DNA of 64,000 nucleotides from Hyphomicrobium sp. CS1GBMeth3. GTDB taxonomy: Bacteria; Pseudomonadota; Alphaproteobacteria; Rhizobiales; Hyphomicrobiaceae. The stretch spans positions 434,001-498,000 of the forward strand of contig NZ_FPHO01000002.1 of assembly GCF_900117455.1 (NCBI RefSeq), written 5' to 3'. The position numbers were made by a program, and so were the translations under genes. Under the pieces are notes generated by a model. It ran no database searches and was not told the origin of the DNA. It worked only from the letters and a program-made list of their open reading frames with translations. How positions within the stretch are numbered: the stretch's first letter is position 1; each line of letters starts with the position of its first letter. Shown one piece after another: positions 33,558-42,311 of the stretch.

Positions 33558-35363
33558 ATGACCATCGCTCCAGCCGCAGCGCTCGCGCCTACCAAAGAGC
33601 GTCCCACGGCGCCTCCTCCGCGGCGCGAGGACACTCTTGGCACAGAGGCGTTTCGCGCCATCGATCGCATGCGCGAGGCGCTGACGGGGCAGTTTTCCGG
33701 CGGCATCTCACCGGCCGCGCTGGCGCTCGCCATGTTCGATTGGTCGATCCATCTCGCTTCCGCGCCGGGCAAGCGCATGGAGCTCGTCGACAAGGCGGTG
33801 CGCAAGGCGACGCGTCTTGCCCTGCATTGCTCCGCCGCATGCCTCCAGGGGCACCCCGCTCCCTGTATCGAGGCGCTGCCGGGCGATGATCGCTTCCGCG
33901 CCCAGGGCTGGCAGAAGCCGCCGTTCAGCTTTCTGGCGCAGGCCTTTTTGCTCAATCAGCAGTGGTGGCACAATGTGACCCACGAGGTGCCCGGCGTCAT
34001 GCCCCATCACGAGCAGGTGGTGGCGTTCATGGTGCGGCAGATGCTGGACATGATGTCGCCGACCAATGTTCCCTTTGTGAATCCGGAAGTGATCGAAAAG
34101 ACGCTGCAGACCGGCGGCGCGAACTTCCTTCAAGGGTTTCAGAATTGGGTCGAGGACGTGAACCGTATCACCACGGGCCAACCGCCGGTGGGTGCGGAGA
34201 CGTTTATCGTCGGAAAGGACGTGGCGGCGACGCCCGGCAAGGTCGTATACCGCAATCATCTGATCGAGCTGATCCAGTACGCGCCAACCACGGAGACGGT
34301 GCTGGCCGAGCCAGTGCTGATCGTGCCGGCTTGGATCATGAAGTACTACATCCTCGATCTCTCGCCGCACAATTCGCTGGTGCGCTACTTGGTGAGCCAG
34401 GGGCGCACGGTGTTCTGCATCTCCTGGCGCAATCCCGAAGCCGAGGATCGCGATCTCACCATGGACGATTACCGTCGCATGGGCGTCATGGCGGCGCTCG
34501 ATGCGGTCGGCGCCATCGTTCCCGAGCGCAAGATCCACGCAACGGGGTATTGCCTTGGCGGCACGCTGCTTTCGATCGCGGCCGCAGCCATGGCGCGCGC
34601 CGGCGATGACCGTTTGAGTTCGCTCACGCTGTTTGCGGCACAGACCGATTTCACCGAGCCGGGTGAGCTGGCTCTGTTCATCGATCACAGCCAGCTGCAC
34701 TTCCTCGACAGCATGATGTGGAACCGCGGCTACCTCTCGGCCGACCAAATGGCCGGCGCGTTCCAGCTGCTACGCTCCAACGATCTCATCTGGTCGCGCC
34801 TCGTGCGCGATTACCTGCTGGGAGAGCGTACGCAAATGATCGATCTCATGGCCTGGAACGCCGACTCCACGCGCATGCCCTACCGCATGCACGCCGAGTA
34901 TCTGAGGCGCCTCTACCTCGGCAACGAGCTGGCTGCCGGTCTCTTCATGGTGGATGGGCGCCCGGCAGCGCTGCAGAATATTCGCGTGCCGATCTTCGCC
35001 GTGGGAACCGAGCGGGACCATGTCGCGCCTTGGCGGTCCGTCTACAAAATCCACCAGCTCGCGGATGCCGATGTGACGTTCGTGCTCACGAGCGGTGGCC
35101 ACAATGCGGGCATCGTCAGCGAGCCTGGTCACAAGGGCCGCTTTTTCCGCGTGGCGACGAAGAGGGCGGATGACGTTTATCTCGGTCCCGATGAGTGGAT
35201 GGAATTGGTCTCGCCGCAAAATGGCTCGTGGTGGCTCGAGTGGACGCAGTGGCTGGCGGACAACTCGTCGGTGCAGCGCATCACGCCGCCTGGGCTTGGT
35301 GCGCGCGAGAAGGGCTATCCACCGGTGGCCAACGCGCCTGGGTCCTACGTTCTCCAGCGCTGA
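33558..35363 (+). CDS. phaC: Class I polyhydroxyalkanoate synthase
   Basis: Polymerises (R)-3-hydroxyacyl-CoA, typically 3-hydroxybutyryl-CoA, into storage polyester on the granule surface. 601 aa, the normal class I length. The N-terminal domain spans about 1-200. In the alpha/beta-hydrolase domain the lipase-like box GYCLGG has the nucleophilic Cys near residue 332. The catalytic Asp is in GTERDHVAPW and the His in TSGGHNAGIV. The tryptophan-rich WWLEWTQWL lies near the C-terminus. No phaA/phaB/phasin gene is adjacent. Confidence 0.95.
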   Translation: MTIAPAAALAPTKERPTAPPPRREDTLGTEAFRAIDRMREALTGQFSGGISPAALALAMFDWSIHLASAPGKRMELVDKAVRKATRLALHCSAACLQGHPAPCIEALPGDDRFRAQGWQKPPFSFLAQAFLLNQQWWHNVTHEVPGVMPHHEQVVAFMVRQMLDMMSPTNVPFVNPEVIEKTLQTGGANFLQGFQNWVEDVNRITTGQPPVGAETFIVGKDVAATPGKVVYRNHLIELIQYAPTTETVLAEPVLIVPAWIMKYYILDLSPHNSLVRYLVSQGRTVFCISWRNPEAEDRDLTMDDYRRMGVMAALDAVGAIVPERKIHATGYCLGGTLLSIAAAAMARAGDDRLSSLTLFAAQTDFTEPGELALFIDHSQLHFLDSMMWNRGYLSADQMAGAFQLLRSNDLIWSRLVRDYLLGERTQMIDLMAWNADSTRMPYRMHAEYLRRLYLGNELAAGLFMVDGRPAALQNIRVPIFAVGTERDHVAPWRSVYKIHQLADADVTFVLTSGGHNAGIVSEPGHKGRFFRVATKRADDVYLGPDEWMELVSPQNGSWWLEWTQWLADNSSVQRITPPGLGAREKGYPPVANAPGSYVLQR

Positions 35364-35530
35364 GCGCAGTTCTCGATGGGAATGCGCAATTACATTCAAT
35401 CGTCCTGATTACGTATTGTTCCCTCGTTTGCGCTGATCCGCAGTGGTCGAGGGGGGCGGCGCGGTGTGCGCAAAGCGGGCACGGGAACGCATTGGGGCTT
35501 GCCTCCGTTGACTGGCAAGGAGGCCCTCTC

Positions 35531-36004
35531 ATGTCCCTCGAAGCCTTCATGATCGACGCGCTCAAGCAGGCCACCGAAATGGCTGCGCGGGAAGGCGTAG
35601 TGAGACCGACGTTCGTCATCGCGTCCGCTGAAGGCGTTTATACGCTTGTCAGCCACGCTGAGGGCGCCCCCCACTGGGAGGAGGATCAGGTCCTGCATGT
35701 CGTGTCGGCTCTGCTGAGGTGGAGCATGACGCGGGCCTTCGTCGTGACCTGTGAGCATGAGGATCCCTCGCGCATCGCCGTTTACGTCGTCACGGCCGAT
35801 GAGGCCGAAGGTTTTTCGGTCAGTCTGGACAAGCGGCCGTTGCGGTTTGGCGACGTCCAGATCACGAAGGCGCCGCCGGACATCCGCCGGCTCCGCGCGC
35901 TGATCCCCCCGCCGGTGTCCAGACTCTCTCCCGACGATGTCCTGGATCTCGAGGAAGCGTTCGGGATGGAGCTCGAGGAGTGCCGCCCTTACTACGTGAG
36001 CTGA
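35531..36004 (+). CDS. Conserved-looking hypothetical protein
   Basis: 157 aa, soluble, mixed alpha/beta. The ATG at 35531 follows CAAGGAGG. Segments such as PTFVIASAEGVYTLVSH and RAFVVTCEHEDPSRIAVYVVTADEAEGF look like alternating strands of a small globular domain. The C-terminus has an acidic helix (DDVLDLEEAFGMELEEC). No family recognised. It stands between phaC and the SDR-DoxX gene in the same direction. Confidence 0.65.
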   Translation: MSLEAFMIDALKQATEMAAREGVVRPTFVIASAEGVYTLVSHAEGAPHWEEDQVLHVVSALLRWSMTRAFVVTCEHEDPSRIAVYVVTADEAEGFSVSLDKRPLRFGDVQITKAPPDIRRLRALIPPPVSRLSPDDVLDLEEAFGMELEECRPYYVS

Positions 36005-36095
36005 TGGCGTATCCGGCGGGCGCTCACATAGGCGGTGTGGTTGAGCGCATCCGCTGCTTGGGCTATCTGCTGAGGCTCGCAGTAGGGGGACGCAC

Positions 36096-37379
36096 GTGCG
36101 CATTCTCGTGACAGGCGCGACCGGCCTCATCGGATCGGCCATTCTCGCGCGACTGGCCAGCGACGGTCACAAGACAATTGCCTTGGTGCACAGCGACGCG
36201 GACCGGCCGTTGGCGGCCAGCGAGGTCGTCGCGCTCGATTTCGCGCAGGCCGAGGAGGGGGATTGGCTGGGTGTCGTTGCCCACGTCGACGCCGTCGTCA
36301 ATTGCGTGGGTGTCTTCCAGGACAGCGCACGGGATTCCACCAAGGCTGTGCACGTCGACGGTGCCACCCGGCTGTTCTCCGCGTGCGCGCGGGCCGGGGT
36401 CCGGCGCGTCATCCATGTGTCGGCGATGGGAGTAGACAGCGCGACGCCGACGGTATTCTCGCGTACCAAGCGCGTCGGCGACGAGGCGCTCATGGCGACA
36501 TCGCTCGACTGGGTGATCCTGCGCCCGTCGGTTGTGGTCGGTAAGGCAGCTTACGGTGGCAGCGCGCTGTTCCGCGGCCTTGCGGCGTTGCCGGTCCTCC
36601 CGCGCCTTAGCAACGCCGGGCGATTGCAGGTCGTTCAGGTCGAGGATCTTGTCGAGACGGTCGTTTTCATGCTGTCGCCCGAGGCGCCGAAGCGGGTCAC
36701 GCTCGAGATCGGAGGTCCGGAGGCACTCCAGCTCGAAGAGGTCGTCGCGTCCTACCGGCGCTGGTTCGGCTGGAGCGCGCAGTCGGTGTTGCCGGTGCCG
36801 GATTGGATGACGGCGCTCGTTTCTCGCGCTGGGGACTTCGCGGGTTGGCTTGGTTGGCGGGCGCCCGTCCGCAGCACGGCGCAGGCCGAGATGGCGCGGG
36901 GCGCCACCGGTGACACGCAGCCTTGGCAAACGCTAACCGGCATTCGGCCGCGTTCGCTTACCGACGCCTTGGTGGCGACGCCGGTGTCCGTGCAGGAGCG
37001 CTGGTTCGCGCAGCTCTATGTTCTGAAGCCGCTGGTGTTTGGCGTGCTGTCGCTGTTCTGGCTTGGAACGGGGCTCATCTCGCTGGGGCCTGGCTGGGAG
37101 ATCGGCATGGGGCACATGCGGGCGGGCGGTGCGGAGGGTATGGGGCCGCTAGCCATCATCACAGGCGGGCTTGCAGATGTCGCGATTGGCATCGGCATCG
37201 CGTTCCGGCGCACGGCGCGGATCGCGCTCTATGCCGGGATCGGCATCTCCCTCGCCTATGCCTTCATCGGCACATTGCTTTTGCCGGGCATGTGGGCCGA
37301 TCCGTTGGGGCCGATGCTCAAGATCTGGCCGATCATCGTGCTGATGGTCGTCGCACTCGCGATCCGCGGAGATCGCTGA
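36096..37379 (+). CDS. NAD(P)-binding SDR/epimerase-like protein fused to a DoxX-like membrane domain
   Basis: 427 aa from a GTG start behind TAGGGGGA. Residues 1-290 are an atypical SDR with the dinucleotide motif VTGATGLIG (5-13), VVNCVGVF and RVIHVSAMGVDSATPTVFSRTK. Residues 305-425 form about four membrane helices of the DoxX-like type (LKPLVFGVLSLFWLGTGLISLGPG, shown in part). The fusion suggests a membrane-tethered NAD(P)-dependent oxidoreductase. Its stop codon overlaps the start of the following DUF2269 gene by one base, so the two are translationally coupled. Substrate unknown. Confidence 0.85.
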   Translation: MRILVTGATGLIGSAILARLASDGHKTIALVHSDADRPLAASEVVALDFAQAEEGDWLGVVAHVDAVVNCVGVFQDSARDSTKAVHVDGATRLFSACARAGVRRVIHVSAMGVDSATPTVFSRTKRVGDEALMATSLDWVILRPSVVVGKAAYGGSALFRGLAALPVLPRLSNAGRLQVVQVEDLVETVVFMLSPEAPKRVTLEIGGPEALQLEEVVASYRRWFGWSAQSVLPVPDWMTALVSRAGDFAGWLGWRAPVRSTAQAEMARGATGDTQPWQTLTGIRPRSLTDALVATPVSVQERWFAQLYVLKPLVFGVLSLFWLGTGLISLGPGWEIGMGHMRAGGAEGMGPLAIITGGLADVAIGIGIAFRRTARIALYAGIGISLAYAFIGTLLLPGMWADPLGPMLKIWPIIVLMVVALAIRGDR

Positions 37380-37852
37380 TGACCACCTATCTCGTGCTCA
37401 AGTACCTGCACCTGATGGGCGCGGCGGTGTTGCTTGGAACCGGCGCTGGCATTGCCTTCTTCATGCTGCTCGCGCATCTCACGGGGCAAGCCAGGACCGT
37501 CGCCGATGTGGCGCGGATGGTCGTCACGGCGGACTTCGTGTTCACGGCGACGGCCGTTGTGGTGCAGCCGATTACAGGCGTGCTGCTGGCGCGCGAGGTC
37601 GGCTACTCGCTTCTCGAGGGCTGGATCGTACTGTCCATCATCCTCTATCTCGTGACCGGTGCGTTCTGGTTGCCCGTGGTCTGGATGCAGATGCGCATGC
37701 GCGATCTCGCAATCGCTGCGGCGGACAGCGGCACTCCGCTCCCCGAGGCGTACCATCGCCTGTTCTGGCTCTGGTTTGCCTTCGGGTTTCCCGCGTTCGC
37801 GGCCGTGCTTGGCATCTATTGGCTCATGATAGCGCGTCCGCAACTCTTTTAG
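37379..37852 (+). CDS. DUF2269-type integral membrane protein
   Basis: 157 aa with four predicted membrane helices. It opens MTTYLVLKYLHLMGAAVLLG, which carries the conserved His of the DUF2269 family, and PITGVLLAREVGYSLLEGW is in the middle. Start and preceding stop overlap (TGATG), so it is co-translated with the SDR-DoxX fusion and probably works with it in the membrane. Function unknown. Confidence 0.85.
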   Translation: MTTYLVLKYLHLMGAAVLLGTGAGIAFFMLLAHLTGQARTVADVARMVVTADFVFTATAVVVQPITGVLLAREVGYSLLEGWIVLSIILYLVTGAFWLPVVWMQMRMRDLAIAAADSGTPLPEAYHRLFWLWFAFGFPAFAAVLGIYWLMIARPQLF

Positions 37853-37863
37853 CGCCTCTCCGG

Positions 37864-38313
37864 TCAGACGGCGTGGGAGTCGGCTGACTGTGAATGCGCG
37901 CCGCCCGGGCGCGAAATTCCGGCCAGGGCTTCGTTGGCCGAGCCGTTCTCTCTCGAAAGTGCCAGGTCACCGAGCGACAGGATGCCCACGAGGCGTTTGT
38001 TGCGGTCGATAACCGGCAGGCGGCGGATCTGCTGATCGCCCATGTTGCGTGCCGCGTTGTCAATTTCCTCGTGATCGAAGCAATATTTGATGTCGGAGGA
38101 CATCACCTCGCGCACGCGCGTGTCGGGGCCTTTGCCTTCGGCAACTGCGCGGATCGCGATGTCCCGGTCGGTGATCATACCGACCAGACGGTCGTTTTCT
38201 CCCACGGGGATTGCGCCGCAGTCGATGTCCGCCATGACCTTGGCGGCGTGCGCGATCGTATGCTCGGGATTTGCCACAAAGACGTCGTTCGTCATCGCAT
38301 CGCGTACTTTCAT
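37864..38313 (-). CDS. Tandem CBS-domain protein
   Basis: 149 aa made of two CBS motifs (about 1-60 and 68-125): MKVRDAMTNDVFVANPEHTI, GMITDRDIAIRAVAEGKGP, VREVMSSDI and GILSLGDLAL. Such stand-alone Bateman modules bind adenosine nucleotides and tune partner proteins. In Hyphomicrobiales they are often stress- or low-oxygen-induced. Divergent from the HPF-cold-shock fusion across 236 bp; no FNR box was found there. Confidence 0.88.
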   Translation of the reverse strand: MKVRDAMTNDVFVANPEHTIAHAAKVMADIDCGAIPVGENDRLVGMITDRDIAIRAVAEGKGPDTRVREVMSSDIKYCFDHEEIDNAARNMGDQQIRRLPVIDRNKRLVGILSLGDLALSRENGSANEALAGISRPGGAHSQSADSHAV

Positions 38314-38549
38314 TGTCGTCTCCCTTTCTCCTGTGCTTTGCTGTCGAAGCGGGGGGCGCGTATCGAACGCGCGACGCCGCGTGCAGTCCTCCCGAAAACC
38401 TCTCTACACCGGGAACGATTGCGCGGAATCTGGGTTCCAGCGCGCGCCCCACCGTCGCACGCGCACTGTCTGCGCTTCCGGGAACAGGCAACACAGCGAA
38501 GCGTTGCCATATGGCAGTCCTTTGATTTCATTGAGAGAGGTCGCTTCCC

Positions 38550-39134
38550 GTGCAAAGACCCCTGCAAATCTCCTACAAAAATCTCGACAGCTCGCCGACG
38601 CTCGATGCGCTGATCCAGGAACGGGCGGCGGCGCTCGAACGCATCCATCCGCGTATCGTCGGGTGCCGCGTGGTGGTGGACGTGCCGCATCGCGGTGCGG
38701 AGAGCGCCAAGGTGCCGATCGGCATCTCGGTCGAGGTGGACGTGCCGAACCGCGGTCTGATCGTCGGTAAGGACGTGCAGGAGCGGCGTGAGGCCAAGCA
38801 GGACCACATGGCGGCAGTTAACCGGGCCTTCGAGGCTGTCGAGCGTCAGCTCGAGCGCATCAGCGGTTTGCAGCACAATGGCGACGCGCGGCGTCACGCG
38901 TCCGCCGGCCAGAGCGGGATGATCGTCAGCCTGTTTCCGGAGCAGAACTACGGCTTTATCGAGATCGATAACTCCACGGAGCTCTACTTCACGCGCAACG
39001 CCGTGGTCAGCGGCAATTTCGACGACCTCGAGGTCGGCATGATGGTGCAGGTAACGCCGGCAACGCAGGAGGGGCCGATGGGCCCGCAGGCCAGCTCCGT
39101 GCGGCTCGCCGAGAAACTTCGGACCCCCGCATAG
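38550..39134 (+). CDS. HPF/RaiA ribosome-associated domain fused to a cold-shock-like domain
   Basis: 194 aa from a GTG start with GAGAGAGG upstream. Residues 1-110 resemble the ribosome-hibernation factor HPF/RaiA fold (LQISYKNLDSSPTLDALIQE, VDVPHRGAES, VNRAFEAVERQLERI). Residues 120-190 are a cold-shock domain with the RNP-like SGMIVSLFPEQNYGFIEID, ending SSVRLAEKL. This likely binds ribosomes and RNA under stress. Dimerisation through the usual long-HPF C-terminal domain is not possible here; that domain is replaced by the cold-shock fold. Confidence 0.85.
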   Translation: MQRPLQISYKNLDSSPTLDALIQERAAALERIHPRIVGCRVVVDVPHRGAESAKVPIGISVEVDVPNRGLIVGKDVQERREAKQDHMAAVNRAFEAVERQLERISGLQHNGDARRHASAGQSGMIVSLFPEQNYGFIEIDNSTELYFTRNAVVSGNFDDLEVGMMVQVTPATQEGPMGPQASSVRLAEKLRTPA

Positions 39135-39161
39135 GCGGGGCGCCGGTTTCATCTCGGTTTG

Positions 39162-40451
39162 CTATCCGCGCGTATCCTCGCTCAATACCTGAACGGCTTT
39201 CTCCAGTTGCGGGTCGCGGCCGGCGGCGTAGGGAATGTCGAACGGCACCTCGATGGTCGGCGTCACGCCGACGCCTTCCAGGCGCTCGCCGTCGACCGCG
39301 ACGTCGTTGACGGCCACCATCAGGAAGCTGCCATCGGACAGGAGGTGGCCGCGGCCGGCGAGCAGGGCGCCGGCGGTCGTCGTGCCGATCACCTCGCCGA
39401 GGCCATACTTCTTGAAGCCGTAGGTCAAAACCTCCTTGCCGCTGCGCGTGCCGCCGTTGGCGATCAGCGCCACGGGCTTGCGCCATTTGAAGCTCGCAAA
39501 GGAGGTTTTGCCGTCGCGCTCGGTGAAGGTCATGTCGGGACCGCGCGTGTTGAAGATGTCGAGATAGCGGGGCTGCGCACCGCCCCATCCGTCGCGCAGG
39601 TCCCAGATCAGGGCGTCCGCGTCCTTCAGCTTGCCGCTTGCGAGCTCCTCCATAAGGATGTTCTGGAAATCCTCGCCGGCGTAGGACCAGACGTGAATGT
39701 AGGCGAGGCGCTTGCCGTTGGCCTCGATGATGCGGGCGCTGTCGCGCATGGCCGAGCGGAAGGCCTTGCCGGGCTCTATGCGCTGCGGGTGCGCGACGAC
39801 GTTCGTGAGAGGTCCGTTCCGCTCTCGGCGGATAGCGATCTTCACGTGCGAGCCGACCTTGTCGCGAAAGGAAACCACGGGCTCGAACGGCGCGCCGTCG
39901 ACGCTCACGATCTCGTCGCCGACACGCAGGCCGGCTTTGTCGCCTGCCAGCCCGGCCAGCACGCCGGCGACGAATGTCTTGCCGTCGGTATCGCGCGTGA
40001 ACACGCCGATGCCGGGATACGAGATGCCATTCGGGAAGTGCTTGGAGAGGGTGCGCCTCAAGCCATAGCGGAAGATGTCGGCGAGCTGGTAGTAGGCCGG
40101 GTCGTCCGCCATGGCGTGGATCATGTGCGAAGCATCGAGCTCGGCGAGGAGCGCATTGATGGCCGCCGAACGCTCCTTCGGTGTCTTTGCCGCAAGGTAG
40201 TGCTGGCGATGGCTGGTGGTCAGGGCGTCCCAGTCTCTTCCTTTGAGATTGCGGTCGTAGAAGTTCTGTCGCACGAGGCGCGCCGCCTCGTCGAACACCT
40301 CCGCGGACGCCTTTTCGCGGGCTTCGGCCCGTGGAGCCTCGGCCAGGGCAGGAAATCCTCCCATCGGCGCCAAAGACACCGTGAGGGCAAAGGCTATGGC
40401 GCCTGCTGCGCCGGCTTTCGACCGTCGGCTGAGGAAGCCTCTCGCGTGCAT
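39162..40451 (-). CDS. Exported S41-family (C-terminal-processing-like) protease with PDZ domain
   Basis: 429 aa from the ATG at 40451, with a Sec-type signal (GAAGAIAFALTVSLAPMGGFPALA). A helical N-terminal region (about 40-130) precedes a PDZ domain (about 135-225, including LAGLAGDKAGLRVGDEIVSVDG). The S41 catalytic domain (about 240-405) has ALIWDLRDGWGG, the likely nucleophile in GGTRSGKE, and EVIGTTTAG. The Ser-x2-Lys arrangement fits a Ser/Lys dyad protease (S..KE). It is likely periplasmic; substrate unknown. Convergent with the HPF fusion. Confidence 0.88.
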   Translation of the reverse strand: MHARGFLSRRSKAGAAGAIAFALTVSLAPMGGFPALAEAPRAEAREKASAEVFDEAARLVRQNFYDRNLKGRDWDALTTSHRQHYLAAKTPKERSAAINALLAELDASHMIHAMADDPAYYQLADIFRYGLRRTLSKHFPNGISYPGIGVFTRDTDGKTFVAGVLAGLAGDKAGLRVGDEIVSVDGAPFEPVVSFRDKVGSHVKIAIRRERNGPLTNVVAHPQRIEPGKAFRSAMRDSARIIEANGKRLAYIHVWSYAGEDFQNILMEELASGKLKDADALIWDLRDGWGGAQPRYLDIFNTRGPDMTFTERDGKTSFASFKWRKPVALIANGGTRSGKEVLTYGFKKYGLGEVIGTTTAGALLAGRGHLLSDGSFLMVAVNDVAVDGERLEGVGVTPTIEVPFDIPYAAGRDPQLEKAVQVLSEDTRG

Positions 40452-40874
40452 GGGTTCTCCTTTCGTCGATGCCCGGCGACGTGAGGGACATATAGGAAGC
40501 GCTCGGCCATCGGACACCCAGCCGGGGGCGGGGGAAACCGAGGGCTCTGCTGCACCCAATGCAGCGCTTGATCCTGCTGAGTAAATGCAGATATCGCGCA
40601 GTATGGCTTTTGTGTGCACGACGCTAAGCGCCGGCCCCCGAGTGGAGCCGCGGGCGGTGCCCCAGGACGGTTCCGTCGATGACCGCTACAATCCACAAAT
40701 TCTGTGTTGCCCGATGATGGATGGATTGGACCGAAAGTTCCCTTTGGTCAGCGAGTTTGCGAGCGACGTGTGCAAGACACGTGCAGTGGGAAGTGGTCTC
40801 GGTGATTTCTTGCACCACGCTTTCCTTTCTCCCCCGGAGATACCTCTTCGACCAGATTCGCTTTCGATGCCGCT
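40452..40874. other. 423-bp gap without recognisable gene
   Basis: Lies between the protease promoter side and the lpd 3' end. Short open frames exist on both strands but none has family resemblance or a good ribosome site. A 7-bp inverted repeat GTGCAAG/CTTGCAC (about 40768-40816) with a long loop may help end the lpd transcript. Otherwise nothing seen. Confidence 0.5.
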
Positions 40875-42305
40875 CTATTCCCGATGCTCGCGTCGCGGCA
40901 TGAGGTCGGTAATCGTACCTTCGAACATTTCAGCCGACTGCGCGAATGTCTCCGACAACGTCGGGTGCGGGTGAATGGTGGCGCCGATGTCGGCTGCGTC
41001 CGCGCCCATCTCGATGGCCAGCGCCGCTTCGGCGATGAGATCTCCCGCGTTGGGGCCAACGATGCCGCAGCCCAAGATCCGATGCGTCTCCGGATCGAAC
41101 AGCACTTTCGTTAGGCCCTCATCGCGCCCGAGCGACAACGCGCGGCCTGACGCGGCCCACGGGAAAGCGCCCTTGCCGTAAGCGATGCCTTTGTCCTTGG
41201 CTTCGGTCTCGCTCAGCCCCACCCAGGCAACCTCAGGATCCGTATAGGCAACGGACGGGATGACGCGCGCATCAAACGTGGAGTTCATCCCTGCGGCAGC
41301 CTGGGCGGCGACCTTGCCCTCGTGCACGGCCTTGTGGGCGAGCATCGGCTGGCCGACGACATCGCCCACGGCAAAGATGTGCGAGACGTTAGTCCGCATC
41401 CGGCGGTCGACGGGAATATAGCCGCGTTCGTCGACGGCGATCCCGGCCGCGTCCAGGCTCAACTGGTTGCCGTTGGGGGTACGCCCAACGGCAATAAGGA
41501 TTTTGTCGAAAGTTTCACTTCGAGATTGCCCTCCGCTCTCCAAGGTGACGGTCAATCCGGCGGCTCCTGCATCAACCTTTGTCACCTTGGTCTGGAGGTG
41601 GATGCTCTCATAGCGCGCCTTGATGTGCTTCAAGAGTGGGGCGACGATGTCCCGGTCGACGCCGGGGATGATCTGATCCATCAGCTCGACCACGCTCACG
41701 CGACTGCCGAGCGCGTGGTACACCGTCGCCATCTCGAGGCCGATGATGCCGCCGCCGATGACGAGCAGCCGCTTCGGGACGTCGGCGAGGTCGAGGGCGC
41801 CCGTGGAGTCGAGCACGCGAGGGTCCGTATTCGGGACAAAAGGCAACTTTACCGGCTCGGAACCGGCGGCGATGATGGCGTGCGCGAATGCGATCCGGGT
41901 CACCGCGCCGTCGTGCGTCACCTCGATCTCGTGAGGCGAGACGAAGCGGCCAGTGCCGGTCACGATGGTTACCTTGCGTTGTTTGGCGAGTGCAGCCAGC
42001 CCGGAGGTCAGCTTGCCGACGATGCCGCTCTTCCAGCCGCGCAGCTTGTCGAGATCGGGCGTGTGCGCGGTGAAGCTGAGGCCGGCGGCGGCCATTTCGT
42101 GCGTCTGCTCAATCACCTTGGCGGCGTGCAGGAGCGCTTTCGACGGGATGCAGCCGACATTGAGACACACGCCGCCGAGGACGGGAGCCCGCTCGACGAG
42201 CACGACCTTCTTGCCAAGATCAGCGGCGCGGAATGCGGCAGTGTAACCGCCGGGACCGGCGCCAAGAACGAGAATTTCGGTTTCAAGTTGGGGAGGTGGT
42301 GTCAT
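40875..42305 (-). CDS. lpdA: Dihydrolipoyl dehydrogenase (E3) of the pyruvate dehydrogenase complex
   Basis: Flavoprotein that reoxidises dihydrolipoyl groups with NAD+. 476 aa: FAD motif LGAGPGGYTAAFRAADLG at the N-terminus, redox disulfide in GGVCLNVGCIPSKALLH, NAD motif VIGGGIIGLEMATVY, and the active His-Glu pair region HPHPTLSE near the C-terminus. There is no N-terminal lipoyl domain. It is encoded 6 bp after aceF, third in the aceE-aceF-lpd operon. Confidence 0.96.
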   Translation of the reverse strand: MTPPPQLETEILVLGAGPGGYTAAFRAADLGKKVVLVERAPVLGGVCLNVGCIPSKALLHAAKVIEQTHEMAAAGLSFTAHTPDLDKLRGWKSGIVGKLTSGLAALAKQRKVTIVTGTGRFVSPHEIEVTHDGAVTRIAFAHAIIAAGSEPVKLPFVPNTDPRVLDSTGALDLADVPKRLLVIGGGIIGLEMATVYHALGSRVSVVELMDQIIPGVDRDIVAPLLKHIKARYESIHLQTKVTKVDAGAAGLTVTLESGGQSRSETFDKILIAVGRTPNGNQLSLDAAGIAVDERGYIPVDRRMRTNVSHIFAVGDVVGQPMLAHKAVHEGKVAAQAAAGMNSTFDARVIPSVAYTDPEVAWVGLSETEAKDKGIAYGKGAFPWAASGRALSLGRDEGLTKVLFDPETHRILGCGIVGPNAGDLIAEAALAIEMGADAADIGATIHPHPTLSETFAQSAEMFEGTITDLMPRREHRE

Positions 42306-42311
42306 GGGATT

